64,000 nt of DNA from Streptomyces sp. NBC_01351. GTDB lineage: Bacteria; Actinomycetota; Actinomycetes; Streptomycetales; Streptomycetaceae. Positions 35,945-44,564 of the stretch are shown here, piece by piece (positions within the stretch are counted from its first letter, which is position 1; each line of letters starts with the position of its first letter). A model generated the notes under the pieces. That model ran no database searches. It had not been told where the DNA came from and was given only the letters and a program-made list of their open reading frames with translations. The stretch is taken from the NCBI RefSeq assembly GCF_036237315.1, contig NZ_CP108356.1, positions 5,523,501-5,587,500 of the forward strand, read 5' to 3'. A program made the position numbers and the translations under genes.

Positions 35945-36187
35945 GTGGACAAGAAGAACGCTCTGCGCGCCGGCGCCGTCACGGCCGGATCTGCGCTGAT
36001 GATGCTGCTGATGACGTCTCCCGCCCTCGCGCTGACCCGCGACGACGGCGACGACCCGGGCCCGGGCCTGAGCATTGGCGAGACGCTCGGCCTGTATGTG
36101 GCCCTGCCGATCGTGCTGTTCCTGGTCATCACGGGTCTGGTGATGGTCCTCGACAAGTCGACGGACAGGCCGCAGAAGCAGGCCTGA
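35945..36187 (+). CDS. Small exported/membrane protein
   Basis: 80 residues. A basic N-terminus and hydrophobic segment ending ALA (about 8-30) look like a signal peptide, followed by an acidic stretch DDGDDPGPG and one clear membrane helix (about 48-68, LYVALPIVLFLVITGLVMVL) with a short polar tail. No family recognised, but lengths and layout match small conserved actinobacterial membrane proteins. The mRNA may be leaderless (no Shine-Dalgarno). It stands alone between malQ and the marR gene. Confidence 0.75.
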   Translation: MDKKNALRAGAVTAGSALMMLLMTSPALALTRDDGDDPGPGLSIGETLGLYVALPIVLFLVITGLVMVLDKSTDRPQKQA

Positions 36188-36292
36188 ACGGGCTGATCCC
36201 GCAGGGGCAGCACCGCAGGAATTCCCGGGCGCCGGGGGTCCGCACGCCGTTCGTAACGGCTGTGTGGCGACCTCCGGCGCCTCGTTGTGTTC

Positions 36293-36787
36293 TCAGAGCC
36301 CGGCCAGTAGCTTGCGGAGCAGGCCGGTGAGCACTTCGACCTCTTCCTCGCTCAGCCCGGTGAGCGCGGTGCGCTGCACCTCCAGGCCGGCGGTGACGGC
36401 TTCGTCGATGAGTGCGAGTCCGCGGTCGGTGATCGTCACCTGGAGTCCGCGCCGGTCGTGCGGATCGGGCTTGCGGCACAGCAGTCCGGCCTTCTCCAGC
36501 TTGTCCAGACGCCCCGTCATTCCGCCGGTGGTGAGCATCAGCGTGGCCGACAGCTGTCGGGGCGACAGCGTGTACGGCTCGCCGGAGCGGCGCAGCGTGG
36601 CGACGACGTCGAACTCCCCGCGTGAGATGCCGAAGCGGGCGTAGGCCCGTTCCATCTCGTCGCCCATGGTCCGGGCGATCCGGTAGATGCGTCCGAAGAC
36701 GGCCATGGGGTCGGTGTTCAGGTCCGGGCGCACCACGTGCCACTGGGCGGTGATGGCATCGACGGCGTCCTTTTTGGCCTCGGTCAT
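36293..36787 (-). CDS. MarR-family transcriptional regulator
   Basis: 164 residues. Winged helix core: SRGEFDVVATLRRSG, LSPRQLSATLMLTTGGMTGRLDKLEKAGLL (recognition helix) and the wing DPHDRRGLQVTITDRG. MarR proteins bind palindromes as dimers and release DNA when a small phenolic or other ligand binds. It is divergent from the MFS exporter gene and the shared gap holds a perfect inverted repeat, so it most likely represses the exporter. ATG 36787 has no ribosome site but has a promoter in the right place for a leaderless mRNA; the in-frame 36823 start is unsupported. Confidence 0.92.
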   Translation of the reverse strand: MTEAKKDAVDAITAQWHVVRPDLNTDPMAVFGRIYRIARTMGDEMERAYARFGISRGEFDVVATLRRSGEPYTLSPRQLSATLMLTTGGMTGRLDKLEKAGLLCRKPDPHDRRGLQVTITDRGLALIDEAVTAGLEVQRTALTGLSEEEVEVLTGLLRKLLAGL

Positions 36788-36823
36788 GGGCGCAGTATCC
36801 AGCCTTCCGGAAGTCGATCGCAA
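36788..36823 (-). promoter_or_regulatory. Leaderless promoter of the marR gene
   Basis: On the minus strand: TTGCGA (36823-36818), an 18-base spacer, GATACT (36799-36794), then six bases to the ATG at 36787. This fits a sigma-70-type promoter whose transcript starts at the start codon. Confidence 0.55.
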
Positions 36824-36832
36824 GAAAGTTGC

Positions 36833-36866
36833 TTGACGGAAAGTAGCTTAGAAGTAAGCTACTTTC
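36833..36866 (+). promoter_or_regulatory. MFS promoter overlapped by MarR operator
   Basis: -35 TTGACG (36833-36838), 17-base spacer, -10 TAAGCT (36856-36861). The perfect inverted repeat AAAGTAGCTTA-GAAG-TAAGCTACTTT (36841-36866) covers the spacer and the whole -10. A MarR dimer bound here would block RNA polymerase. Extra half-like sites CCTACTTT and CCTACTTC follow at about 36873-36894, before the MFS start at 36904. Confidence 0.8.
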
Positions 36867-36903
36867 CGTCGACCTACTTTGGCCACCTACTTCGGGGGAA
36901 GCA

Positions 36904-38190
36904 ATGGAAACGAGAGTCGCGGGAGAGCGGGCCCTGCTCACCGGTGTCGGGATCAGCGCGGTCGGGATCGGCATGTACATCCCGTTCTCGCTCGTCTTCT
37001 TCCACCACGTCACCGGCCTCTCCTTCACCCTCGTCGGCCTGGTCATGACCATCACGGGCGTCGCCGGGCTGGCCTTCATGCCGCTGGCCGGGTCGGCCGT
37101 CGACCGGTTCGGCGCCAAGAAGGTCAACCTGGTGCTCTACGCGATGCGGGCCTCCGGCTTCGCCCTCTACCCCTTCGCGAGCTCGCTGCCCGCCTTCGCC
37201 GCCGTCACCCTCGTCACCGCCCTCGCCGACCGCTCCTTCGCGGTCGTCCAGCAGTCGCTGATCGGGGAGGTGGCGCGCGGCTCCTCCCGCGACCGGCTCC
37301 AGGCCTCGATCCGGGCCCTGCAGAACGCCGGGATGGGCGCCGGCGCCCTGCTCGTCTCCGCGGTGCTCGCCCTGTGGGGGACCGGCGGTTTCACCTACAC
37401 CGCCTGGGGCAACGCGCTGGCCTTCGCCCTCGCCGGACTCCTCGTCGCCAAGGTCCGCCCGGTCCGCGACGCCGAGAGCGCGGGCCCCGCCGGCTCCGCG
37501 AAGCGCCCGGCCGCCGGATATCGGATGGTCCTGCGCGACCGGCCCTTCCTCGGGCTGACCGCCGCCAACTTCCTCACCGCGCTCGGCTACTCCGCCCTCT
37601 CCGTCCTCTTCCCGCTCTACCTCTCCACCTGGCTGATGGCGCCCGACTCCCTCACCGGAGCCGCCTTCACCGTCAACACCGTCCTGTGCGCCGGGATCGG
37701 CGTGCTCGTCGCCGGCCGGGTCCGCCGCTCCGGCGCCCGCCGCACCCGCTCGGCCGCCCTCGGCGCCCTGCTCTTCGCCGCCGCCTTCGTCGGCCAGATC
37801 GTGCTCGGAACCCTGCGCCCCGGGCAGACCGTCACCCTGGTCGCCCTGCTGGTCATCGTGGTCGTCTATACCCTCGGCGAGCTGGTGCACAGCCCCTCCG
37901 GCGGCGCCCTGTCCGTCTCCGCGGCCCCCGAAGCCGTCCGCGGCCGCTACCTGGCCACCTACCAGCTGTCGTACTCGCTGGCCACCGCGCTGGCCCCCTC
38001 CCTCTTCACCGCCCTGCTCGCGGTCGACGGCCGGCTGCCCTGGGCCGTCCTCGCCGTCACCGCGCTCGGCGCCGCCCTGGCGCTGGTCCGGCTGGAACGG
38101 CACCTGCCCGCCGAGGCCGTGTACGCCGAGCCGCCGGCCGCCCCGGAGGCCCCCGCCGCCCCGCGCACCGCGGCCCCGGCCACCGTCTGA
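36904..38190 (+). CDS. Major facilitator superfamily exporter
   Basis: 428 residues, 12 predicted membrane helices, with the loop 2-3 motif GSAVDRFGAKK (GxxxDRxGrR type) of drug-proton antiporters. It is likely to export a toxic small molecule that also serves as ligand of the divergent MarR. ATG 36904 follows GGGGGAA. Two EamA exporters and a LysR regulator follow on the same strand, forming a transport block. The substrate cannot be read from sequence. Confidence 0.9.
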   Translation: METRVAGERALLTGVGISAVGIGMYIPFSLVFFHHVTGLSFTLVGLVMTITGVAGLAFMPLAGSAVDRFGAKKVNLVLYAMRASGFALYPFASSLPAFAAVTLVTALADRSFAVVQQSLIGEVARGSSRDRLQASIRALQNAGMGAGALLVSAVLALWGTGGFTYTAWGNALAFALAGLLVAKVRPVRDAESAGPAGSAKRPAAGYRMVLRDRPFLGLTAANFLTALGYSALSVLFPLYLSTWLMAPDSLTGAAFTVNTVLCAGIGVLVAGRVRRSGARRTRSAALGALLFAAAFVGQIVLGTLRPGQTVTLVALLVIVVVYTLGELVHSPSGGALSVSAAPEAVRGRYLATYQLSYSLATALAPSLFTALLAVDGRLPWAVLAVTALGAALALVRLERHLPAEAVYAEPPAAPEAPAAPRTAAPATV

Positions 38191-38191
38191 G

Positions 38192-38227
38192 CCCCGTACG
38201 CCCCGTACGCCCCGTACGCCCCGTACG
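38192..38227 (+). repeat. Four tandem copies of CCCCGTACG
   Basis: Four exact 9-base units directly after the MFS stop; each holds the palindrome CGTACG. It is probably a slippage repeat of no function, or a weak transcript-end structure. Confidence 0.85.
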
Positions 38228-38263
38228 TCCCGCGTTCCTCACCTGCCGAGGAGTCACCCGCAA

Positions 38264-39214
38264 ATGAAGCGCATCGCCACCGTCGCCCTGACCGCCCTCG
38301 CCCCCATCTCCTGGGGCTCCACCTACTTCGTCGCCAGCGAACTGCTGCCGCCCGACCGGCCGCTGTTCACCGGGGTCATGCGGGCCCTGCCCGCCGGACT
38401 GCTGCTGACCGCGCTCGCCCGGACCCTGCCCAAGGGCGAGTGGTGGTGGAAGTCCGCAGTCCTCGGCACCCTCAACATCGGCGCCTTCTTCCCGCTGCTC
38501 TTCCTCTCCGCCTACCGCCTGCCCGGCGGGGTCGCGGCCGTGCTCGGCGCCGTCGGACCGCTGTTCGTCGTGGGGCTCGCCGCGCTGCTCCTGGGGGAGC
38601 GCGCGAGCCTTCGTACGGTCCTCGCGGCCGTGGTCGCGGCGTTCGGCGTGAGCATGGTCGTCCTCACCGCCGAGGCGAAGCTCGACACCATCGGGATCGT
38701 CGCGGGCGTGGTCTCCTCCGTCTCCATGGGCGCGGGCACCGTCATGACCAAGCGCTGGGGACGGCCCGAGGGCGTCGGCCCGCTGGCCATGACCGGCTGG
38801 CAGCTCACTGCGGGCGGGCTGGTCATCATCCCGGTCGCCGCACTCGTCGAGGGCGCCCCGCCCGCGCTCGACGGCAACGCCCTGCTCGGCTACGGCTACA
38901 TGATGCTGATCAACACCGGAATCGCGTACTGGCTCTGGTTCCGCGGCATCGGGCAGCTCAGCGCCACCTCGGTCACCCTGCTCGGCCCGCTCTCCCCCCT
39001 CACCGCCGCCGTCATCGGCTGGGCCGCCCTCGGGCAGGCGCTGACGCCCGTACAGCTGGCGGGCATGGCGATCGCCTTCGGGGCCACCGTCGCCGGACAG
39101 CTCGCGGTCGCGCGCACCGCTTCTGCTCCCACCCCCAAGGAACCGTTCAGTTCTACTGAACAGATCAATCGAAACATTTCGATGGACCTGACTGATGAGC
39201 AGGTGCGACGGTAG
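38264..39214 (+). CDS. EamA/DMT-family transporter (first copy)
   Basis: 316 residues, ten membrane helices in two EamA repeats (APISWGSTYFVASELLPPDRP, then VSSVSMGAGTVMTKRWGRPEG). DMT transporters export metabolites or amino acids. ATG 38264 with GAGGAG upstream. The last 25 residues (after PKEPFSSTEQ) are polar, lie outside the family fold and are coded by AT-richer DNA that contains two perfect palindromes, so the end of this gene doubles as regulatory DNA for the following gene. Confidence 0.88.
   Translation: MKRIATVALTALAPISWGSTYFVASELLPPDRPLFTGVMRALPAGLLLTALARTLPKGEWWWKSAVLGTLNIGAFFPLLFLSAYRLPGGVAAVLGAVGPLFVVGLAALLLGERASLRTVLAAVVAAFGVSMVVLTAEAKLDTIGIVAGVVSSVSMGAGTVMTKRWGRPEGVGPLAMTGWQLTAGGLVIIPVAALVEGAPPALDGNALLGYGYMMLINTGIAYWLWFRGIGQLSATSVTLLGPLSPLTAAVIGWAALGQALTPVQLAGMAIAFGATVAGQLAVARTASAPTPKEPFSSTEQINRNISMDLTDEQVRR
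39145..39183. promoter_or_regulatory. Two adjacent palindromes, likely operators
   Basis: GTTCAGT-TCT-ACTGAAC (39145-39161, 7-bp perfect arms) and ATCGAAA-CA-TTTCGAT (39168-39183, 7-bp perfect arms), seven bases apart in an AT-rich island inside the 3' end of the first EamA gene. They lie 75-110 bases upstream of the second EamA start. The binding factor is unknown; the LysR or MarR proteins nearby are candidates. Confidence 0.6.
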
Positions 39215-39256
39215 ATCCACGAACCACACAGACCAACCCCGAGGGGGAGACACACA

Positions 39257-40192
39257 GTGGCCGTCCTGGACCGCGTCCGTACCGTTTCGCAAGCACAGCC
39301 CACCGCGCTGGGCACGGGGAAGAAGGGAGCCGCCGGGCTCGGCGTGCTCCTCGCCCTCCTCGCGACGGTCGTCTGGTCCGGCAGCTTCGTCGCCACCCGG
39401 GGAATGGCCGACACCGTCCCGCCCGTCCAGGCCGTCTTCTGGCGCTGGGTCATCGCCCTCGTCGCCGTCGCCCCCTTCGCCGCCCGCCAGGTCTGGCAGC
39501 AGCGGGCCCTGATCCGCAAGCACTTCGGCTTCATCGCCGTGGCCTCGCTCTTCGGCGTCGCCCTCTACAACACCCTCGTGCACCAGGCCGGACTGACCAC
39601 CTCCGCCTCCAACATGGGCATGATCATGGCTGCCTCGCCGGTCATCATGGCCCTGTACGCCCGCCTCGGCGGCGAACGGCTCGGCGCCCGGCGCACCCTC
39701 GGGATGCTCGTCGCGGCCCTCGGCGTGCTGCTGCTCGTCGGGGACGGCTCCCTCGGCTTCGACTTCGGCGCCGGCGACCTGTGGATGTTCGCCGCCGCCC
39801 TCTCCTTCGCCACCTACAGCGCCCTGCTCAAGCGCAAGCCCGCCGAACTGGGCGGACTCGCCTTCCTGATGACCACCTTCGCGCTCGGCGCGCTGATGCT
39901 GGCCCCCGCCTACGCCGTCTCCGTCTCCGAGCAGGGCGCCTTCGAGGTCGGCGCCGGACCGGTCGGACAGCTCCTCTACGTCGGCGTGTTCTCCTCGGCC
40001 GTCGCCTTCTTCGCCTGGAACAAGGCCATCTCGGTCATCGGGGCGGCCCGCGCCGGAGTCGTCTACTACCTCCAGCCGGTCTGCGTCGCCGGACTCGGCT
40101 TCCTGCTGCTGGGCGAGGAGACCGGCCCCGCGCAGCTGCTGTGCATGGCGCTGATCCTCGGCGGAGTCATGCTGGGGAGCGCCCGCCGGTAG
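39257..40192 (+). CDS. EamA/DMT-family transporter (second copy)
   Basis: 311 residues with ten membrane helices (LLALLATVVWSGSFVATRGMAD, NMGMIMAASPVIMALYARLGGERLG, GVVYYLQPVCVAGLGFLLLGE). It is distantly related to the preceding transporter, so this is an old pair. GTG 39257 has GGGGGAGA. Only nine bases separate it from the LysR gene, so transporter and regulator are probably co-transcribed. Confidence 0.9.
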   Translation: MAVLDRVRTVSQAQPTALGTGKKGAAGLGVLLALLATVVWSGSFVATRGMADTVPPVQAVFWRWVIALVAVAPFAARQVWQQRALIRKHFGFIAVASLFGVALYNTLVHQAGLTTSASNMGMIMAASPVIMALYARLGGERLGARRTLGMLVAALGVLLLVGDGSLGFDFGAGDLWMFAAALSFATYSALLKRKPAELGGLAFLMTTFALGALMLAPAYAVSVSEQGAFEVGAGPVGQLLYVGVFSSAVAFFAWNKAISVIGAARAGVVYYLQPVCVAGLGFLLLGEETGPAQLLCMALILGGVMLGSARR

Positions 40193-40201
40193 GTTCGGTC
40201 C

Positions 40202-41104
40202 ATGACCGAGTGGGACATCAAGAAGCTGCGGATCCTGCGGACCCTCGCCGAACGGGGGACCGTGACCGCCACGGCCGAGGCGCTGCACATGACGCCCTCG
40301 GCCGTTTCGCAGCAGCTGACGAACCTCGCCCGGCAGCTGGGGGTGGTGCTCCTGGAGGCCCAGGGCCGGCGGGTCCGCCTCACGGACGCCGCGCACCTCG
40401 TACTGCGGCACGCGGAGGCGGTGTTCGCGCAGCTGGAGCGGGCCGACGCCGAGCTCGCCGGGTACCTCGCCGGGGACGCGGGGGAGGTGCGGGTCGGCGC
40501 CTTCTCCACCGCCGTACCGGCGCTCGTCGTCCCGGCGGTGGCGGCGCTGCGGGCCGGCCACCCGGGGGTGGAGATCCGGGTGCGGGAGACGGAGGCCGCG
40601 GAATCGTACGAGCTCCTCGCGGCCGGGGGCGTGGACCTGGCGCTGTCCCTGGCCGCCCACGCACCGACCGCGCGCGATCCCCGGTTCACCCGGGTGACGC
40701 TGATGGAGGACCCGCTGGACGTGGCGCTCCCGCCCGGGCACCCGCTGGCCGCGGCGCCGGACGTACGGCTCGCGGACCTGTCCGGCGACCCGTGGATCTA
40801 CGGGGGCAGCGGCCCCTGGTCGGAGATCGCGGTCGGGGCGTGCGAGGCGGCCGGGTTCGTCCCGGAACAGGCGCACTCGGCGTCCGGGTGGACCGCGATC
40901 CTGGCCATGGTCGAGGCGGGGATGGGTGTGGCGCTGGTCCCGCGCATGGTGTCGAGCCGCGCCTCCGGAGTGGCGGTCCGGGTCCTGACCCACGACCGGC
41001 CCACCCGCCACGTCATCGCGGCCGTCCGCCGGGGCGGCGAGGCCGCGCCGGCGGTGGCCCATGTCCTGACGGCCCTGCGGACGGTTGCCGCCGGCCGGGG
41101 ATAG
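40202..41104 (+). CDS. LysR-family transcriptional regulator
   Basis: 300 residues. N-terminal winged helix KLRILRTLAERGTVTATAEALHMTPSAVSQQLTNLARQLG, then the periplasmic-binding-like effector domain (GEVRVGAFSTAVPALVVPAVAAL). LysR proteins usually control a neighbouring gene in response to a metabolite; the EamA gene just upstream is the obvious target, an export switch like that of ArgP-ArgO/LysG-LysE. Its direction (same strand, downstream) is not the classical divergent layout. Confidence 0.92.
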   Translation: MTEWDIKKLRILRTLAERGTVTATAEALHMTPSAVSQQLTNLARQLGVVLLEAQGRRVRLTDAAHLVLRHAEAVFAQLERADAELAGYLAGDAGEVRVGAFSTAVPALVVPAVAALRAGHPGVEIRVRETEAAESYELLAAGGVDLALSLAAHAPTARDPRFTRVTLMEDPLDVALPPGHPLAAAPDVRLADLSGDPWIYGGSGPWSEIAVGACEAAGFVPEQAHSASGWTAILAMVEAGMGVALVPRMVSSRASGVAVRVLTHDRPTRHVIAAVRRGGEAAPAVAHVLTALRTVAAGRG

Positions 41105-41177
41105 CCGGGTGCGGCGCGGGGCGGGTGGGCGTGCCGCTGCGCGGAGCCGTCCCCGCCCCGCCCTTCCACCGTTCCCC

Positions 41178-41296
41178 GGGCTCCGCCCGGACCCGGTCCT
41201 CAAACGCCGGACGGGCTGAAGTATCAGCCCCGCCGGCGTTTGAGGAGTGGGGGTCCCCCCGGACGGAGTCTGGGGGAGGGTCTGGGGCGGAGCCCC
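41178..41296. repeat. Dispersed GC-rich palindromic repeat, copy B
   Basis: A nested palindrome. The inner arms are 41198-41219 and 41224-41245 (22 bp, one mismatch, 4-base loop, reading CCTCAAACGCCGG...). The outer arms are GGGCTCCGCCC (41178-41188) and GGGCGGAGCCC (41285-41295). The 42 bases 41247-41288 are identical to 54323-54364. It lies between convergent lysR-type and pepN genes and can act as a terminator for both. Confidence 0.85.
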
Positions 41297-41313
41297 AGGC
41301 GGGCGGTAGCCCG

Positions 41314-43890
41314 TTAGGCCTGGGCGGCAGCCGCGTCCGCGGCCTGGGCGCGGAGCGCGCGCTCGACGCCCGCGCGGGACTCCGAGACGAGGCGGCGCAG
41401 CGCAGCGTTCGGCTCGGCCGCCGAGAGCCACGCGTCCGTCTCGGCCAGAGTGGCCGCGGAGACCTGCAGCGACGGGTACAGGCCCACCGCGATCTGCTGG
41501 GCGATCTCGTGGCTGCGGGTGTCCCAGACCTGCTTGAGCGCCGCGAAGTACTTCGCGGCGTACGGGGCCAGCAGCTCGCGCTGGTCGGTCTGGACGAAGC
41601 CGCCGATCACCGCCTCCTGCACCGCGTTCGGCAGGTCCGCGGACTCCACCACCGACGCCCACGCGGCGGCCTTCGCCTCGGCCGTCGGACGCGCCGCACG
41701 CGCCGTCGCCGCGTGCCGCTCGCCGGCCGCGGTGGCGTCACGCTCGAGCTCCGCCGCGATGGCCGCCTCGTCGGCGACGCCCGTGGCGACCAGCCGCTCC
41801 AGGAAGGCCCAGCGCAGCTCGGTGTCGACGGCCAGGCCCTCGATCACGGCCGAGCCGTCCAGCAGCGCCGACAGGTAGGTCAGCTGGTCCTCCGTGCGGG
41901 CGGTGGCCGCGAAGGCGCGCGCCCACGCCAGCTGGTGGTCGCTGCCCGGCGCCGCCGCACGCAGGTGCTCCAGCGCGGCCACGGTCCAGGCCGCCAGGCC
42001 CTCCTCGCGCCACGCCGGGTCGGCGTACAGGTCGATGGCCAGCTTCACCTGGCGGTGCAGGGACTGGACCACGCCGATGTCCGACTCCTTGCCGATGCCG
42101 GACAGCACCAGTGCGAGGTAGTCGCGGGTGGCGAGCTCGCCGTCGCGGGTCATGTCCCACGCCGAGGCCCAGCACAGGGCGCGCGGCAGCGGCTCGGTGA
42201 AGTCGCCCAGGTGCGCGGTGACCGTCGCGAGGGACTCCTCGTCCAGGCGGACCTTGGCGTACGACAGGTCGTCGTCGTTGAGCAGGAAGACGGCCGGGCG
42301 GGCGCGGCCCACGAGCTCCGGCACCTCCGTCAGCTCGCCGTCGATGTCCAGCTCGATCCGGTCCGTGCGGACCAGCTTGCCGCCCTGGAGGTCGTACAGG
42401 CCGACCGCGATGCGGTGCGGGCGCAGGGTGGGCTCGCCCTTGGCGCCGGCGGGCAGGGCGGGCGCCTCCTGGCGGATGCCGAAGGCGGTGATCGTGCCGT
42501 CCGCGCCGGTGGTGATCTCCGGCCGCAGGATGTTGATGCCGGCCGTCTCCAGCCACGCCTTCGACCACGTGGTCAGGTCGCGGCCCGAGGTCTCCTCCAG
42601 GGCGCCGAGCAGGTCGGACAGCCGGGTGTTCCCGAAGGCGTGCGCCTTGAAGTACGCCTGCACGCCCTTGAAGAAGGCGTCCGTGCCGACGTAGGCCACG
42701 AGCTGCTTGAGCACCGAGGCGCCCTTGGCGTACGTGATGCCGTCGAAGTTGACCATGACGTCGTCGAGGTCACGGATGTCCGCCATGATCGGGTGCGTGG
42801 ACGGCAGCTGGTCCTGCCGGTACGCCCAGGTCTTCATGGAGTTGGCGAACGTGGTCCACGCGTGCGGCCACTTCGAGCCCTCGCCGTACGCCTGGCAGGC
42901 GATCGAGGTGTAGGTCGCGAAGGACTCGTTCAGCCACAGGTCGTTCCACCACTCCATGGTGACCAGGTCGCCGAACCACATGTGCGCGAGCTCGTGCAGG
43001 ATCGTCTCGGCGCGCGTCTCGTACGCCGCGTCCGTCACCTTCGAGCGGAAGACGTACTGGTCGCGGATGGTGACCGCGCCGGCGTTCTCCATCGCGCCCG
43101 CGTTGAACTCCGGGACGAAGAGCTGGTCGTACTTGGCGAAGGGGTAGTCGTAGGCGAACTGCTCCTGGAACCAGTCGAAGCCCTTGCGGGTCACGTCGAA
43201 GATCTCGTCCGCGTCGAGGAACTCCGCGAGCGAGGGACGGCAGTAGATGCCGAGCGGCACGGACTGCCCGCCCGGACCCTCGTACGAGCTGTGCACCGCG
43301 TGGTACGGGCCGACGATCAGGGCCGTGATGTACGAGGAGATGCGCGGGGTGGGCTCGAAGCTCCACACCCGGTCCTTCGGCTCAGGCGTCGGCGAGTTCG
43401 AGATGACCGTCCAGCCCTCGGGGGCCGTCACGGTGAACTGGAAGGTCGCCTTCAGGTCGGGCTGCTCGAAGCTGGCGAAGACCCGCCGCGCGTCCGGCAC
43501 CTCGAACTGGGTGTACAGGTACGCCTGCTGGTCGACCGGGTCGACGAAGCGGTGCAGGCCCTCACCGGTGTTGGTGTACGCGCAGTCCGCGACGACGCGG
43601 AGCTCGTTGGCCCCCGCCGCGAGGTGCTTCAGAGCGATGCGCGAGTCCCGGAAGACGGCGGCGACGTCCAGGGACTTGCCGTTCAGCACGACCTCGTGGA
43701 CGGCCGGGGCGACCAGGTCGATGAAGGTCTCGACCCCGGCCTCGGCCGACTGGAAGCGCACGGTGGTCACGGACGGATACGTTCCGCCCTCCTGCGCGCC
43801 GCTGAGATCGAGTTCGATCTCGTACGAGTCGACGGTGAGCAGCTTTGCCCGCTGCTGGGCCTCTTCACGGGTGAGATTCGTGCCTGGCAC
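41314..43890 (-). CDS. pepN: Aminopeptidase N, M1 family (first paralogue)
   Basis: 858 residues. The substrate motif GAMEN (NAGAMENAGAVTIRDQY) and zinc site HELAH-x18-E (HELAHMWFGDLVTMEWWNDLWLNE) are intact, with an ERAP1-like C-terminal helical domain. It removes N-terminal residues from peptides in the cytoplasm, with no signal peptide. GTG 43890 is set by the GAAGGAG site and by the N-terminus VPGTNLTREEA, which is shared with the second paralogue at 54.4-56.9 kb. The stop is TAA, rare in this genome. Its 3' end lies 26 bases from dispersed repeat copy B. Confidence 0.95.
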   Translation of the reverse strand: MPGTNLTREEAQQRAKLLTVDSYEIELDLSGAQEGGTYPSVTTVRFQSAEAGVETFIDLVAPAVHEVVLNGKSLDVAAVFRDSRIALKHLAAGANELRVVADCAYTNTGEGLHRFVDPVDQQAYLYTQFEVPDARRVFASFEQPDLKATFQFTVTAPEGWTVISNSPTPEPKDRVWSFEPTPRISSYITALIVGPYHAVHSSYEGPGGQSVPLGIYCRPSLAEFLDADEIFDVTRKGFDWFQEQFAYDYPFAKYDQLFVPEFNAGAMENAGAVTIRDQYVFRSKVTDAAYETRAETILHELAHMWFGDLVTMEWWNDLWLNESFATYTSIACQAYGEGSKWPHAWTTFANSMKTWAYRQDQLPSTHPIMADIRDLDDVMVNFDGITYAKGASVLKQLVAYVGTDAFFKGVQAYFKAHAFGNTRLSDLLGALEETSGRDLTTWSKAWLETAGINILRPEITTGADGTITAFGIRQEAPALPAGAKGEPTLRPHRIAVGLYDLQGGKLVRTDRIELDIDGELTEVPELVGRARPAVFLLNDDDLSYAKVRLDEESLATVTAHLGDFTEPLPRALCWASAWDMTRDGELATRDYLALVLSGIGKESDIGVVQSLHRQVKLAIDLYADPAWREEGLAAWTVAALEHLRAAAPGSDHQLAWARAFAATARTEDQLTYLSALLDGSAVIEGLAVDTELRWAFLERLVATGVADEAAIAAELERDATAAGERHAATARAARPTAEAKAAAWASVVESADLPNAVQEAVIGGFVQTDQRELLAPYAAKYFAALKQVWDTRSHEIAQQIAVGLYPSLQVSAATLAETDAWLSAAEPNAALRRLVSESRAGVERALRAQAADAAAAQA

Positions 43891-44031
43891 GCGTTCATCT
43901 CCTTCGATGGTGACGTTGCCCCGCCATCCTTCCATGGGGGCGCGGCTCACCGCGTCGGAGTAATCCACAGGCGAAACGCGAGGTCGGATTCCTGCCGGAC
44001 TTCGGCGGGCGGCGCCGCCACTCTGGCGGGC

Positions 44032-44559
44032 ATGGACACCACGTACTGGGCGAGGCCCATCGAGGAGACGGCGCTCAAGGAGCTCCGCGTACGGGACGAC
44101 GCGGGGCGGGAGTGCGTCCCGTACCGGGACGAGGAGGGCGGCGCGCCACTGCGCTGCTGCCTGCGGGCGAGCGGGGCCGGCGAGCGGATCGCGCTCGTCT
44201 CGTACGCGCCGCTGCGGCGCTGGGCGGCCGGTATGGGCACGGACCCGGGGGCGTACGACGAGCAGGGGCCCGTCTTCATTCACGCCGAGCAGTGCGCGGG
44301 GCCCGCGGAGGGCGGCGGCCACCCCTTCGCCCGCGCGGGCGTGCAGCGCACCGCCCGCCGGTACGACGCCCGCGGGCACATCCTCGGGGGGCGGGTCCTC
44401 GACCTCGGGGAAGATCCCGACGGGGTGATCGAGCGGGCCCTCGACGAGGCCTTCGCCGACCCGGAGGTCGCCCTCGTCCACCTCCGCGCCGCCGAGTACG
44501 GCTGCTTCCTGTTCGAGGTCCGCCGGCCCACTGTCAGCCTCGCCGGCGGGCGATCCTGA
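44032..44559 (+). CDS. DUF1203 family protein
   Basis: 175 residues. The family phrases RCCLRASGAGERIALVSYAPLR, GPVFIHAEQC and YDARGHILGGRVL are typical of DUF1203, small cytoplasmic proteins of unknown role. Cysteines in RCC and EQC are conserved positions and may bind metal or be redox-active; this is inference. It sits alone between divergent pepN and convergent asd, with a strong bidirectional terminator after it. Confidence 0.85.
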   Translation: MDTTYWARPIEETALKELRVRDDAGRECVPYRDEEGGAPLRCCLRASGAGERIALVSYAPLRRWAAGMGTDPGAYDEQGPVFIHAEQCAGPAEGGGHPFARAGVQRTARRYDARGHILGGRVLDLGEDPDGVIERALDEAFADPEVALVHLRAAEYGCFLFEVRRPTVSLAGGRS

Positions 44560-44564
44560 CACGG

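Noticed and set aside
39182..39214. Mini-ORF MDLTDEQVRR before the second EamA gene as a leader peptide
   Set aside because: It is in frame with the end of the first EamA gene, lacks a ribosome site, and contains no run of a regulatory amino acid.
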